From assembly GCF_033473495.1 (NCBI RefSeq), contig NC_088936.1:2480001-2544000 (forward strand): a stretch of DNA of 64,000 nucleotides. Reading direction: 5' to 3'. This document shows positions 13,213-26,779 of the stretch, in pieces. Numbering within the stretch: position 1 is the first letter of the stretch; the number at the start of each line of letters is the position of its first letter. The DNA is from Cercospora beticola (taxonomy: Eukaryota; Ascomycota; Dothideomycetes; Mycosphaerellales; Mycosphaerellaceae). A program made the position numbers and the translations under genes. Below the pieces are notes generated by a model. The model did no database searches. It was not told where the DNA came from and was given only the letters and a program-made list of their open reading frames with translations.

Positions 13213-15841
13213 TAGTATTTCTATTAAAGAAGATAAGTCTAATAGAGTATAATTATAATATTTATAATAAAGAGCTAATAGCTATTATTAAAGTATTCGA
13301 GGAATAGAAATCTAAGCTAATAGTATATAAGTTCGATATCTTAGTAGAGTTTAAGAACTTAGCTAATAGCTAAGAATAGCCTATTCTAGTTTACTCTAAT
13401 TATAAGAATCTCGAATACTTTATAAGTATAAAGTAGCTTAATTATTATTAAGTATACTAGGCCGAATTCCTCTCGTAGTTCTTCTTTAAAGTTATATACT
13501 ATCTAGAAGTTTAAAGTACTAAGCTAAATAGCTTAATATATCGCTTATAAGATATACTATTATCTAACGATCCTTATATATAATACTAATAGTAGATAAT
13601 TATAAGTAAAGATAAGATCCTAAATCTATTATTTATAGATATAATCGAGCTAAATAAGATACTATAGAATCTAATAGATAAAGTAAGAAAGTAGTACGAC
13701 TATACTAATATTTAGGAAGCTATTATATAGCTCGATATATAAGAACCTATTAAATTACTCTATCGCTATTATATTAATAATATTAATACTATAGTAATAG
13801 GAAGCCTAATCTATATTAAGAACTAGTATACTATATATAGTATATATATTTCTATTAGACTAGAAGATAAGAATAATATACTACTAGTATAAATTATATA
13901 AGTATAGTATACTATACTAGTAGCTAGTTACTCTAGTAAGACTAAGATATACGAGCTAGTTAGCTATAACTTCGTTTAGCTATAAATAAGTTAATACGTC
14001 TAATAGTTTTACTAAAACTATATAGTATATAAGCTAAATAACTCGACGTATATTAAGTACTCTAGGCTACTAAAACCTCTACTAGTACTCTTTATAGCTT
14101 AGAAGGATATCGTAATAGATTTTATAGTCGAGCTACTATCTTTAAGAGATACTACTAATAGATAAGTTTACTAAAATATTCTTATAGTTACTAATTACTT
14201 TACTAAAGAGAGATATCTAATTACTATTAAATAGATAGACGCTAAGTATATTACTTATATCTTCCTTAAATATATATTTAGTAAATATAGTTAGCCTAAT
14301 ACTATTATCTCTAATTATAGTCTATAGTAGACTAGTATCTTCTAGAAGCGATTATACTAGCTTCTTAACTATAACTATAAAATATTTATAGCTTTCTACT
14401 TAGAGATAGATAGCTAGTTAGAAAATACTAATAAGATAATAGAGTAGTACTTAAAGAAGTTTATAGCCTATATATAGAACGACTAGATAGATTAGCTATC
14501 TATAGCTAAGTTTATAGTAAATAATACTATCTTAGAATCTACTAGAGTATTACTATTCTTTACTAATACTAGAAGAAACCTAGAGTTCGTAGTTAGTATT
14601 AAGCTCTTAGAACTACTTCTAGTAAATAAATACGTTAATACTACGAAAATATAGAGGTTTACTATATAAATAACTAACTTCTACTAGTACTTTTAGAAAG
14701 TATTATAGCTAGCTTAAGTAATATAAGCTATATATACTAATATAAATCGAATACCTCTACTATAATACTAGATTAGAGACTAAGTCTTTATTAATATATA
14801 AGACTAGTAAACTAATTACTCTATAAAGAAGTTTAATATTCGTTAGTATAGACTAGTCGAGATTATAGAGGCTATACCGAATAACGCCTATCGCTTAGAC
14901 CTACTAGCTAATCTAATATTAAAATATAATATATTCTATATATATATTCTATAGTCTACTATAACTAACCTACTACCTAGATAGTACGCTAATCTACTAC
15001 TACTAATCCGAGTCGAAAACTAGAATAGTAAAAGTATATATAAAGTAGAAAAGGTACTAGATTTATAAGCTCTATAGAACGTACTAGATAGTCTTTTATA
15101 TAAAGTAAAATAGATTAGTTATTATAAGGCTACTTAGGAGCCTACTACGATTATAATTAAAGGCGCTACTACTTCTATTACCGACTTCTATTATAACTAC
15201 TCTAATAAGTCTAAGCCTACGAGGTAGATAACCTCTAATAGCTAGATTCTAAATAAGATAGCTACTAGTATATATATACTATATTAGTATCGCGCTTCTA
15301 CCTCTATACTACTTTAATAATTATATTATAATATTTAGTAGAAGCTATAGTAGTCCGATTTAGATAGATAACTATAGCTATATACTTCGAGAACCTTATT
15401 ATTTCTAGTCGCTAGTATATAGTAGTAGCTACCTTTAGGTAGTATTAGGCCTATACTATAGCCTAGTTATATATTAGTACTAAGCGTATTAGATAGAAGC
15501 TTCCTATAGAAGTATTATTTAGAAAAAGGTAACTATAATAGTATAGTTAGAAGCGATAAGCGTTAGAATAACTATTACTATAGTAATACTATCGCTAGTT
15601 TAGTAGTTAGAAGTTATTATAGCTCTTTATATAGTTAAAGTACTAGCTAAGTTACTTACCTACTAGAATAGTAGAATAGTAAGAAAGCGTAATTAGTATA
15701 TAGTTTAATAATTAATAGTATAAATATAGATACTAATTAGTCGGATAATACTAATATAAATAATATTACTTTCGCTTAAGTACTCTAGTATATATAAGAT
15801 CGAATAGCTTAATAGAGTAAAGCTAGTTTAAAGGAGAGAGT
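13213..15841 (+). mobile_element. Gypsy element, 3' pol part with integrase and chromodomain, RIP-degraded
   Basis: Continues the Gypsy pol frame interrupted at 3061. RNase H resumes with NYNIYNKELIAIIKVFEE near 13245-13305. Integrase core has DFVVELLSLRDTT near 14116-14155 followed by ILIVTNYFTKERYL. A chromodomain-like stretch follows near 15035-15130 (VEKVLD, then LYKVK*ISYYKAT*EP, resembling YLVKWxGYxxxTWEP). A C-terminal chromodomain is typical of chromoviruses, which use it to target heterochromatin. A purine run aaaggagagag at about 15831-15841 could be the polypurine tract. Confidence 0.82.
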
Positions 15842-16385
15842 ACTATTATAGCTAGAAGCTAGTAAATCGTAGTATATACTATACTAGAGTAAATAGTAGT
15901 AATACTACTACTACTACTACGTCGCGTATACTTAAATATACCTTTTCTTAGAATTCTCTTAGTTTTCTATCTATAATTAAATATATTTCTAAACGACCTC
16001 TACTTATTATATAGAAGTAGAGTTACTACTCTTCGATTTAAAATTAATACTAGCTACTAAATACTTAGTAATATAGGCTCTAGGCTAGGACTCGCTAACT
16101 TTAGATATAATAAGTAAAAGCTATATAAGTCGCGCTTATCTAGCTATAGTATATATAACTTATTCTTTATAGGTTTAATTATTAGTATTTTAAGTTTACT
16201 TCTATTACTTATAGGTATATTAGAGTACTATATTACGCGCTAGTTTAGAGTTATCTTTTCTATATCGAGTATAATAGTTAGTAAAAGAGTACTAAAGTAG
16301 AAGTAGAACTAAGTAAAATAAGCTTTTATTAATATATACTATTATCGCTTTAATAATACTTTATATCGAATTATATCGGGAAAGC
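15842..16385 (+). repeat. Probable 3' LTR of the Gypsy element (partial)
   Basis: Non-coding AT-rich stretch directly after the polypurine-like tract, ending where an inverted Copia fragment begins. It has no partner in the window because the 5' LTR would lie upstream of base 1. Called on position only. Confidence 0.4.
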
Positions 16386-17540
16386 AATCGCTAGATAGGT
16401 ATAAAACGTAGTAGAAGTAGAGGTAATAAGTAGAAACTAACCGAGTTAATTATATTAGTTAGTTATAAGTTATATCTTACTTCTAAGATAAGTATTAGCT
16501 AAGTTATATAACCTAGTATTATATAACCTAAGTTATCTAATCCTAATCTCTAAAGTATCTCTTAGAATATCTAACTAGACTATACTTTCTAATACTTCTA
16601 CTTAGGCTAGATAGTCTTCTATTTATATTTCTATATTTAAATCTATCTCTAAATTATAATAAGTTATTAGGTACTATAGTTATATAGTTAGAGCTATATA
16701 TCTAATCTATCTTAGTTTAACTCTAAGGTCTAGTATTACGAGTCTATATAAGCCTTTAGTTTAATATAGATCGTCCTTTTACTTTTCTAGAGTCTAGCTC
16801 TTAAGCTATATATTAGTTCTTAGATCTTAATTACTTATTAAGTATAGTAAGCTACTTCTTATATAGTATAACTCCTAGACTTAGTATCTATATAATTAAA
16901 GACGTTAGTAATATAGTTTAATTATATATAACTTTTACTTCTCTAAGATCTAGAGTTTAATCTATAGTTAGAGTATAAATCTTTTATCTTTCCTTATATA
17001 AGCTAGAGTTATCTTATAAACTTCTAAAACTATAGCCTATTCTTTAGTTTAGTTAGGCTATTAGTAACTATCCCTTTTATTAGAATATATTCTACTATAA
17101 TCTTTCTCTACTACTAGAGATATCTAATATAGTTATATATAATATTAACATATTTAGATCTCTTATAGGTATATATATTCTTAATAAGAGCTAAAGCTAC
17201 CTAATTGTCTCCTATAATTTATACTAGCCTTAGCTCTCTTACTATATTAGAGTAGGCTTTAATAGTTAGCTAGAATAGATACTCTTCTACTAGCTCTATA
17301 TAGTCTATTTCTTTTAAGAGTAGTACTAAAAATTAAGACTACTTTATATATATATTTATAGCTATATACTTAGCTTCTATTATTAATATTATAATAGACT
17401 TCTACTTTCTACTTATCTAAGAAATTAGAGCTCTATAGAGAAAGAAGATACTTCTAAGAATTAAGACTTTATCTACTTTATCTATTATATAGTTAGAGTC
17501 TAAATATTCTATTAGCTTTCCTCTATTTCTTCTAAATATT
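16386..17540 (-). mobile_element. Inverted Copia fragment: LTR plus RNase H end
   Basis: Reverse complement of the 3' end of the Copia family. It contains most of an LTR (about 16386-16594), the short spacer also present in element 2 (near 60490-60608), and the RNase H coding end, stopping within cctctatttcttctaaatatt at 17540. The rest of the element is missing. It ends exactly where an ATCT-tailed insertion starts. Confidence 0.85.
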
Positions 17541-17785
17541 AGATAGATAGATAGATAATTCTTATACGCCGGTCTACCTCTTTTAACTAGAGTAAGTAGT
17601 ACGCTCTATAGGTATCGGTCGAGAGAAAAGCCTTCGAAAAACCCTTATATATCTCTTTATTTATAGCCTACGTAGCCGCTTCCTTTACTTCTATTTTCCT
17701 TTAGATAATACTAGGTATCTAGTAAGTCCTTCTCTTACTAGGCTCTATTCTTCCTCTTCTCTTTTCTTTTATTCTTCTATATCTC

Positions 17786-18460
17786 TATAAGAGCGGAGTT
17801 ACGTAGGTAGTTACGTAATGCCTAGGTTACGTAGTAATATACTAAAGATTTATAACCTAGAGCTGTCCGTACTTACTAAGCTCGGATATTATACCTTTTA
17901 GCCGAGAGGTAACGAAACAAAGCTCTAGGATTTCGCTATTATAAGAATGTCCGAGCTTTATAGTTCTAATAGTTCGGCCGAAGTCGGTAGCTTAGTATAT
18001 CCGAGGTCTTCGGTTCGATCCTCGCTTAGAGCTAAAAAGCGGAGTTAAAATTGCGTCGGTATACGTACTAAGGCTAAATACCTTAGTACTAGGCGACGTT
18101 TATAGATTTGCCTTATTACGTGCTCGTATTACGTAACTAGGTTCCGTACGCGTTCGACCTATATACTTCCGTAGTCCCTTACCTATTGCTTTAGAGTTAA
18201 TATAACTTAGTAAGCACTCTTAGTTACGTAATATACTGCGGCCTCTAAGTATATAATCCGGGCTTAGCGCTAGGGCGTCGCCTTCCGAGGGAAGGGGATA
18301 GTTATAAGAGCGGGGTTATATAGGTAGTTACATAATGCCTAGGTTACGTAGTAATATACTAAAGATTTATAACCTAGAGCTATCCGTACTTACTAAGCTC
18401 GGATATTATACCTTTTAGCCGAGAGGTAACGAAATAAAGCTCTAGGATTTCGCTATTATA
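17786..18460 (+). mobile_element. Miniature LTR retroelement (TRIM-like) 1
   Basis: Two 158-bp direct repeats (17786-17943 and 18303-18460), each starting tataagagcgg and ending cgctattata, flank a 359-bp non-coding core. TA...TA is the RIP form of TG...CA. A perfect 5-bp target duplication, atctc, lies at 17781-17785 and 18461-18465. A purine run gagggaaggggat precedes the 3' repeat as a polypurine tract. With no gag-pol it must depend on another element, as TRIM/SMART elements do. The core holds a tRNA-like segment with a perfect B box. Confidence 0.88.
17983..18032 (+). other. tRNA-like segment with pol III B box in miniature element 1
   Basis: Contains ggtagcttagtat (A-box-like) and ggttcgatcc at 18012-18021, a perfect match to the B-box consensus GGTTCGANNCC. 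A-to-B spacing is short for a normal tRNA and no cloverleaf can be closed, so this is not called a tRNA gene. It may be a captured tRNA/SINE piece. Confidence 0.5.
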
Positions 18461-18610
18461 ATCTCTTCTCTTATAAGTAAGAATTAGTCTAGGACTCCTT
18501 CTTAGATAAGCTACTTTACTACTATATATAGCTCTCTCTTTATATTAGCTAGATCCTTCTAGTTTATAGATCTCTCTACTTAGAATAGTAGGTATCTTCT
18601 TTTATTCTAT

Positions 18611-21600
18611 TTTAGATAGAATATATATATATATTCGTAGGGACGGCGACGCCGCGTCTAGAAGTAGGCGTCCCTAATCGAGCTACTAGATAGCTTAATA
18701 TAGCAATCCGCGGCCCGCGCCCGCGCGTCGCCTAAGTATAAAATATCGCGTCTCTTACTATATCTATCTATTTTGCTCGTAATTCTCTTTCTATATATCT
18801 ATACTTACGCCTATCGTACCTCTACGCCGACCGCCGGTCCTACTACGCTCTCGTTATATAGCTATCGCTCTCTTAGATACTTTAGTACCCGCTTATAGGC
18901 TATCTCGGCCGCCTAATTCCCTGCTCTAAATTGCTACTATAGAATCGTAGTAGATCGACTATTCTTCGTACTCGCCCGGTGCCGCGCTGCCTACCGCGCG
19001 ACGTACTAGCTCCTCCTCGAGGCGATTTATAAGATAGAGGAGAACGCTTATAGCTATAACTCTCTCTAGCCTAAGCTAGTATACGTATAGAGCTCGGTAG
19101 CGAGCGCGCGCGACGCTAGCCGTATATTACGACTTCGGGGACTCCGACTCTATAGCGTAAATAATACGTTATATTATAGATAGTTAAGCCTAAGAGAAGG
19201 TATTAGGAAGAGATAAAACGAGGCGTAGCGTATATTTCTAGAACGTAGCTAATAATATTCGTAAGAGAAAGAATATAGATATATCCTTACTATAGCGTAT
19301 AGGCTATATATTATCGCTATAGGCGCCGAGTTAATCTCCGCTCGTATTAGTATACTACGGATAGTATAGGAGGAAATAGCGGTACGATATATCTATTTAG
19401 AGCCTAGCTCTCTCGTCGAAGCGATATAGAATAGAAATAAAGGCGCCTAATAATAGGAGAGGCATATAACGCTCGCCTCGAAAAAGTAACTCTATAGTAT
19501 ATATATCTAGGCTCGCGTTATCTTCGGCCCCTTTTTTAGGCTCTAATAGGTAGTATAATCGTCTTCCGAAGCGTTACGTAGGCGTATTACTAGTATTAAT
19601 TAGAAGAGAAGCTACGGCGAACTTTTGTTCTAATAGTAGGCCTTATAATAGTATAAATAATAGAGTATATATAGTCCGCCGGAACCGGATATCCGATAGA
19701 ATATAAATACTCGTAGGCCTAGTCTTCTATAGGATAAGCGCTTACTCCTTAGCTTTTCTTCTCGTATCGCGTTAAAATTACCCTAATAGACGCTATACTA
19801 ATATCCTTCTAATTAAGTACTACTACTTAATATAGCAACTTTATCCTCTATTCTAGACCGCCTACTACGAAGAATAGTAATAGAACTTCTATAAGAGGAA
19901 CCTAATATATATAGAAGGAGAGCCTACTCGTCTAGTTAAGTTCTTATAAAGACGTAGGTAGATATTATAGCCGTATTAGCGCTAAAGGTAGATCTCTAGC
20001 GCGTTATATAATCGGCGGGCGATAACTACGAGCTAACTTCTCTACTAATAGTATACGATACGCCTATTATCGTACGCGGTAGATTTAAAAGCTCTACGAA
20101 CGTCGCCTTAGCGTCCGCTAATAGATACTATAAAGTCGAAGACTATACGATAGCTAGAATCGATAGTAGAGACTTATCTGCTCGATTTCTAGGCTCTCTA
20201 TACGACTTTAGAGAATAGAGTAGTCTTAATATCGATCTATAGTTCTAGGTAGGTTAGACGAGTATTAAGAGCACGTCTATAAACGCTATAGTTTCTATCG
20301 ATATACTAGACTCGATAGAAGCTTAAGTCGTTACTTTAAGTAAAGTCCGAGGAGATATACTAGTCGGAGACTACGACTAAGAGTTTATAGTAGCTATAGA
20401 TCTGCTTATAATAGATATATACCTAGACCGAGGCGCTTATACTAGATTTAGTATAACGTATACGATAGCTAAGTCGCTACTCTATCTCTCTTTAGATATA
20501 GTTACTCTATCGTAGTAGAATCGAGGTAAGTAGCAGTTATTTTATAGTATAGATAACGACGCAATATAGATTATAGAGCGTAAAGAGCAACCTAGGTAAG
20601 CTTAGTAATATTCCTCGACGCTAGTAATAAGCTACTAAGTTAGAGTTAGGCCCGAGAGCCTATAAGATACGCCGGAAGTAGATAACGTATTCCGCTATAT
20701 TATTTAATTCGATAGCTCTATATAGTAAGAGTAAGAAAATCTTTAGCCTAACTCGCCTATTCGACTTAGAGACGAGCTAAGTAGTTATAGGTATAGTCCG
20801 ATACCCTCTTATAGTACTCCTAGGAACTATATAGAAGTCGGTAGTAGTAATAACGAGATAAGACTATAGAAACTATAAAGGCGTCGTCGATCGATTAGCT
20901 ATATTCCTCGAGGTATCTCCGAGACTAGCTATCCTTAGTAATAGAGCCGATTAAGCTACGCTTCGAATATTACTTTACTCTACTAGAGAGTAGTCGTACC
21001 TAACGACTTCTAGTCTAATCTCTAGCTAGGATATCCGGCCGATATAAAAGAGTATACGTGCCCGGTAGAATTATAAGAAAGCGTCGGCCTATCTATACTA
21101 CCTAGAGTAGATAAAATTCTCGGGCTTAGTAGCTTACTCGACGAATAGTTATAGACTAGCCTCGAACGGCTAGTCTATAGAGACGTTACCCGGGACGATT
21201 ACGTAAGATTAGATCTTCTATTTTTATTCCTAAGCGCTACTAACGAGACTAGTCTTCTTATAAAAAGAGTTAGTATCCTCGATTTAAATAGGAACCTTAG
21301 TATAGCTATAACTGCTTAAATGTCTTACTATATATACGCCGTACTAATAGCGTAGCTCCCCTATATCGCCTTACGAGCTCTATCTCTCGGACACTATATA
21401 TATATACTAGAAAGCAAACTCGCTAAGGTATAAGCCTAGAGGCTACTTCTAGCGCAAAAGACTAACTCTACTCTAGTCCTATCTATAATATTAATAGGCC
21501 TATATAGGCTATTAAGAAAATTATAAGTAGTAGACGCAAGTACGGCAAAACGCTCTATAAAGTAAAGTAGAAGCTAACGTAGGAGCCGGCGGAAAGTTTA

Positions 21601-22739
21601 TAAGAGACTATAGATAGAGCTATTACTAAGTTTTACTATAGAAAATCCTACTAAGGCTATAATTATTAAGGCTCCGCTTAAGGAAATAAAGAGATCTAAG
21701 GTAGAAGGAGCGTCTATATAAAAGAGCGCCTATATAATTAATATATAGACCTAACGGTCCGCGAATATCTATATAGATTCTTCGCTATAAAGATAAGTAT
21801 ACTATTAGGTTCGCTATAGTACTTACTATCCCGTATTAAATAACCTTTTACTCTACCTAACTCTCTAGGCACCGAACCTAATAAAGTTATTAGTAGGTAC
21901 TTATACTAGAGTAACTATAGTAAGGCTATCTATAATATCTACTAGGATACGTCGGACGTTATAATAAAGAGCTTAGAACTAAAAAGGCCGCACTTTACGT
22001 CGTACGAACGTACTAGTAATAATATATAATTTAGGCGACGTCGATTTAGAAATGTTTTATAGTTTTAGGTTCTCGTTATCCTCTTCTAACTTAGTTTCGC
22101 GATTCGTATAATCCCTCCCCTTCTATCTTAGTCTCGCGATCTATATAATTCTATTCTCTAGTTCGTAATTATATCGGCTATAGCACGTATACGTACTTAG
22201 GCTACTACCGAATAAATATAGCGTTTAATCGTTATATTAAAAATCTTTAGTAAGCTACCTATAGCCTTATAAGGTACTATTACTTATATCTAATTTACGA
22301 GCGTAGTAGAATAAGGAGAAGAGTATTCCGAAGCTTACTCGATAGACTCTTTTAATTCTACTACTATAGTTACTCTAATATTTTTAGGAAGTCGATATAA
22401 GATACCTACTAAATAAATACTACTTAGTACTATACGATATAGAAAGTTATAATGTCTTCGATAGAAGTAGCGATAATAGAGCGTAGAAGCGTAACTTTAA
22501 TATAGAAAACCGATAGTTCTAGCGTCTCGTAGTATTTAAAGTCTTACAGATTACTATAGTAGTAGTTATAGCTCTCTTTTGCTAATCTCGGATATATAAT
22601 AACCGTACTACTACTATACGTATCCTTGCTCGTAGTACTTATATAGGTATTCTATTAAAGCAGAGGTATTAAATCTAGCTATAGCGAGTTATACTAGTAA
22701 AACTTTCCGAAAGTTGCTAGTAATATAGCTCGCCTCTCT
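18611..22739. other. RIP-degraded DNA, content not recognised
   Basis: A GC-rich patch with a TATA-like tataaaat near 18640-18750 resembles a promoter or element start. After it no domain could be identified in either direction. Two similar short units (ttagtttcgcgattcg and ttagtctcgcgatcta) stand near 22095 and 22125. Likely an old element or duplicated gene. Confidence 0.5.
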
Positions 22740-24360
22740 ACGATTAGTTTTCTCTCGCTTTCGCTAGGTTAATAGTAGTTTGCGCTTATAGTTCGGAGGA
22801 AGTTTACTTAGCGCCTATCGTTTAACTACTCTACTCCTTTTAAAATCGAGGATTATAAGCTGCCTCGTATTCGCGTTATAGACTATATTCCGCGGCGCCT
22901 TATTATAATATAGGACTTATAGGCTACGAATAGCCTCGTATACTTTCTTAGCTTATTCGTCGTATATTAGTTTAATAGACGCGAAGGTTCTATACTAGAC
23001 TATTAGCTATACTAACGATTCCTCTACCTAGCTTAGTAGTAGGATATACTTTAGCTCGACTCTATTATAATAATAGAGCAACTTAAGCTCTACGATACTA
23101 TAGTATATAGGTATATATCGCTCTTATAAGCTCTTTAGTCGACCGTATATAGTTGCCTCGTACTCGAGGTAGCTTTTATAAGCGTTGCCTATTCCTTTTA
23201 CGACTAAAGTATACTCTCTAATATTTAGGCGAAGTTTTAATAATACTCTCTAGGAACTATAAATAAATAGAAGGCAATAGTTAGTAGTACTACTACGATC
23301 TATAGTAAGTTACTAACGTATATACCGAAGGAACGAAGCTTAGGATAAATGCCTCGGCCCGCGTTCGATCGCGTTCGGATAAGAGAGGTCTATCGCAAGT
23401 TCTTAGTAGAGACCGAAAAGGCAATTATATAAATAGTACGCTTGTCGCTAGATTCGCGTACGAGCGTACTCTCTTCGAGGCGGACTCTACTACTATCTAC
23501 GCTCTCTCGTACGCCTTATTATTATATTCCTCGCTATCTACGAATATATTTATACTCTAGGAGTAGAGCTTATAGCCCGTTCGGCGCTATTACTCTCGGA
23601 TTCGTCGCTTTTAGATATTATATCGGTGCCCTATCTACTATATTAATAATAGAAGCCGATCGGCGAGCGCTATATACCTTTACGCTATATACGTAGTCGA
23701 TATTCGGAGGCTTCTCTAGACTTATACTCCGTTTCTAGGATCGTCGTAAGAATATCGATAAATTCTACCTACTATCTCTTTAATCTAGCTTTCGCGTTAT
23801 CGATCTAGGCCTAGCTAGGCGAGTCTTCCGAGAGCGCTTACTAGATAAATATAAATACCTAGGAGATAGCTATTCGTTCTAGACGACTCTCTATATCTAC
23901 CTTATAGTCGTTCTTCGGTATATTAATACTAAAGTAAATAGCTATAGAATCGTCCGGGATCTATAGGAAAATATATACCTCCTCTATATAGATATATCTA
24001 TAGCGAATATACTTATCGATTATATAAGAGAATAGTTATATAACTACTATAGCTAGTAGGCGTCTATAGAGGAAGATAAAGCTATTCCTATCCTAATCGA
24101 TTATATCTCGCTCGAGGTTAATATCGGACTAAAGCTCGGTATAGATCTCTTTAATAGTTAGCTTATATAGCGCTTTATACTTAATTATAATTAATAGCCG
24201 GACGCTTCCGTCTTCTTACTAGAGTACGTAGAATTAATCTACTCGTATATTTCTCTATAGCTAATTACTTTTATACTAAATCGCTAGTTCCTCTATCGTA
24301 TCGCTTAATATAGCTATTTCTGCTCCTCGGAATCTCTCCTAATTCTCGAACGATATCTAG
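22740..24360 (-). pseudogene. Fungal kinase-like gene, copy A, RIP-degraded
   Basis: Minus-strand reading shows the two conserved blocks of a large fungal family of protein-kinase-like (APH-like fold) proteins. The N-terminal block is YMIDKCIRYGYI followed by a GEVYIFL-type strand (about 23970-24045). Further on come YTLVVKGIGNAYKSYLEYEA and YGRLKSL (about 23140-23225), then the catalytic loop PRNIVYNANTRQLIILDF (about 22845-22900; D of the loop and a DFE-like metal site). Substrate unknown. Stops are TAG/TAA only. Copy B at 44580-46187 is clearly the same family, so the gene was duplicated and then hit by RIP. Confidence 0.72.
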
Positions 24361-26779
24361 CTATACTCTAGTAGGCTAGGAGCTAATTAATAGTTCCGTA
24401 CGAGCGCCTCGTACGTATCTTTAACTATCTTTTCTACTATAAGCTATTATAAGAATCGTAAATCGTCTTCGGACTCGATCGGATTAATATATCTCTTAAT
24501 AGACTTATATGCCTCTATAGATAGGTAGAGCGGCTCTTACTATAGCTCCGTAATACCGCTTAGAATAGCCTAGGTATACTACTATCGTTCGCCGAAGTCT
24601 TCCTAGAGAGCGATTATCTAGAGGAAGAGCCTTAAGGTTAGATCGGTAGTAGAGCCGTAAGTAACCGAGGAGGGGTCTACGACTAGGCGAATCTTTCTAT
24701 AGAGAGTATAGTAGCTTTCGAGAAAGTCTATAAGCGTCTAATTAACGGCTATTACGGCTACTTATTCTATATATTCTCGCCGCTACTACTCTTCCTCTTA
24801 TTACTACTATTCTTTCTATTATCCGCGCTCTATAACTTCTTACTTACGCTATACTTCCTCTCTTTAATACTACTCTTTCTCTCTTCGATACTCTATAAGT
24901 TCCTAGCTCTACTATACTTCTATAAGCTTCGCCTATAGCCTCGTAATCTCGTCGGCTATTATTCGTATAAAGTTAGCTTAATAGGAAGCGAGCTAAGTAA
25001 ACAAATATATAAGCTAACTTTCGGCCGTAGCCGTTAGGACCTTACTAGTTAATCGCCGGAGCTAAGTTCTCGTAACTAAGGCTCGATAATTTCGCTAGCT
25101 AATACTAGGAGTAGTTAGGAATAATATACTATTATATATTACCGAAATTAGATCCCGTATTAGACTTAATTTAAATCGCGTACCTACTTAGAGCTATAGC
25201 TTATAGCGTAGCGACTAGCGCCGAGTTGCTACCTAAGGCAAATACCTAGACTCTTATATAATAGAAGGTATACTTAGTACTACGATTACTATAGTAACGA
25301 CCTACCTTATAGCGAATTAATATCTACGACTATACCTACTTCTATAGCTACTTATACTCCTCTTAGTAAATATATATTCGTAAGAGCGTCCTCGGCAAAG
25401 AGTCTAGGATTACGTAATAGTCTTATTATAATTATAGTCTACTTATACTACTAAGCTATATTAGTCCTATCTACTTATATACGCTACGCTACTCTATTCT
25501 ATATATACTTAATCTTTGCTACCTATAGTTAAAGCTTCTTCTAGCGCTTATATACCTTATCTATCTACGAAAATGCTCGTTCTATAGCGTTGCCTCTATA
25601 AGCTATAGTCTAAAAACATTTAACTCCTATCGGGAATAACTCTCTAAGACGTAGAGTTATTCCTTAGTAAGAGACTTTTCCTTCTAGTAGATTCCTATAG
25701 TAATATTATCTCGAATAATCGTTATATATATTATTATATTATTAATTAGAAGAGCTCGGGTAATCTCTATAGTCTCTAGAGACCTACTTATAGCTAGCTA
25801 CTTTATTTAGTAGTACTTCTATAGATCGAGCAAAGCTATTATAGTCTATATTTAGTTAGTAGGTTATATAAGGTACTAGATAAGTATTATAAGATATATA
25901 GACTATCGGTCTACCTCTACGAGAGATGTCTTACGCGGCTCGTATAACGAATCTATAAAGGCTATTAATACTAAGTAAAGTACTAGCGACTAGTAGTACG
26001 TCTAGGCGTTACCGTAGGTCCTATTCTATCTCCGAGGCGATATTATACTCTACGTTAGCAAAGGTGTCTTCTTAGTAAAGCGTAATACGTAGGCGTATAA
26101 TACTATAGCTATAGTAGTATAGACTACGAACTTTATACTCGTCTTATTTCTAGCTATAGTCGAGGTATAGTCTCTAAAGCTCCGATATAACTATTAGATA
26201 GTAATAAGATAGACAGATAGTATATACTACTTCCTTAAGCGAGCTATAGAGGCCTATAACCTTCCTATTAGCCGGCTCTACTTCTACTTCGAGGCTATTA
26301 ATATTCTAAGTATAGAGCCGAAGTAGTCGTACTCTTTCGAAAGGACTAGCGTATCTATTCTACTAGGTACTAATTATATATATCTATACTATACTCGGGG
26401 CCTTGCTCGTATATATTCGTACTACTACGTCGGTGTTATACTTTTCGATTTATTACTCGACTAGAAGGAGGAAGGTCTCGATATTTAGCGCAGCCGCCGA
26501 TATCGCCTAGTACGCGCTATATATCGTTCTAGTAGCTCTAGCCTAAAGCGTTTAGAGTATCTATAGCGTCTTTTTCGTATACCTATAGCCGCTAGTCCGG
26601 CCCTACGACTAGACTAAGTACGCGTATATTATTTATAGGATAGCTACTCCTTAGTAAAGTTTCTATATCTTAAGTATCTTAACTCTCTAGGTAGAGCTCC
26701 TAAGCGAGTAGAGAGCGCTAATAGTATTAGAGACTTTCTACTATATCGCTCTAATATATAGCTTCTAGTATAGCTTAGT
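24361..26779. other. RIP-degraded DNA, content not assigned
   Basis: Beyond the kinase-like frame. The minus strand carries a long frame broken only by TAG/TAA (about 25200-26050) with a charged, coiled-coil-like stretch, perhaps the C-terminus of a transposase, but no diagnostic motif could be confirmed. Nothing else is supported. Confidence 0.4.

Larger units (their letters stand above)
17541..18610 (-). mobile_element. ATCT-tailed truncated retroelement, copy 2 (end uncertain)
   Basis: Begins agatagatagatagataattc, so on the minus strand it ends in an ATCT repeat as copies 1 and 3 do. The first roughly 200 bases resemble those copies (tctacctcttttaactagag shared). After that it diverges. 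It carries a complete miniature LTR element (17786-18460) at its centre. The far boundary and target duplication could not be fixed; 18610 is approximate. Confidence 0.6.

Noticed and set aside
17983..18032. Possible functional tRNA gene
   Set aside because: B box is perfect but A-to-B distance is too short and no acceptor stem or anticodon loop can be formed.
23442..23696. Open frame of 84 codons on the plus strand
   Set aside because: Lies antisense within or beside the degraded kinase-like frame, has RIP-biased composition (S, Y, R, L, T only) and no motif.
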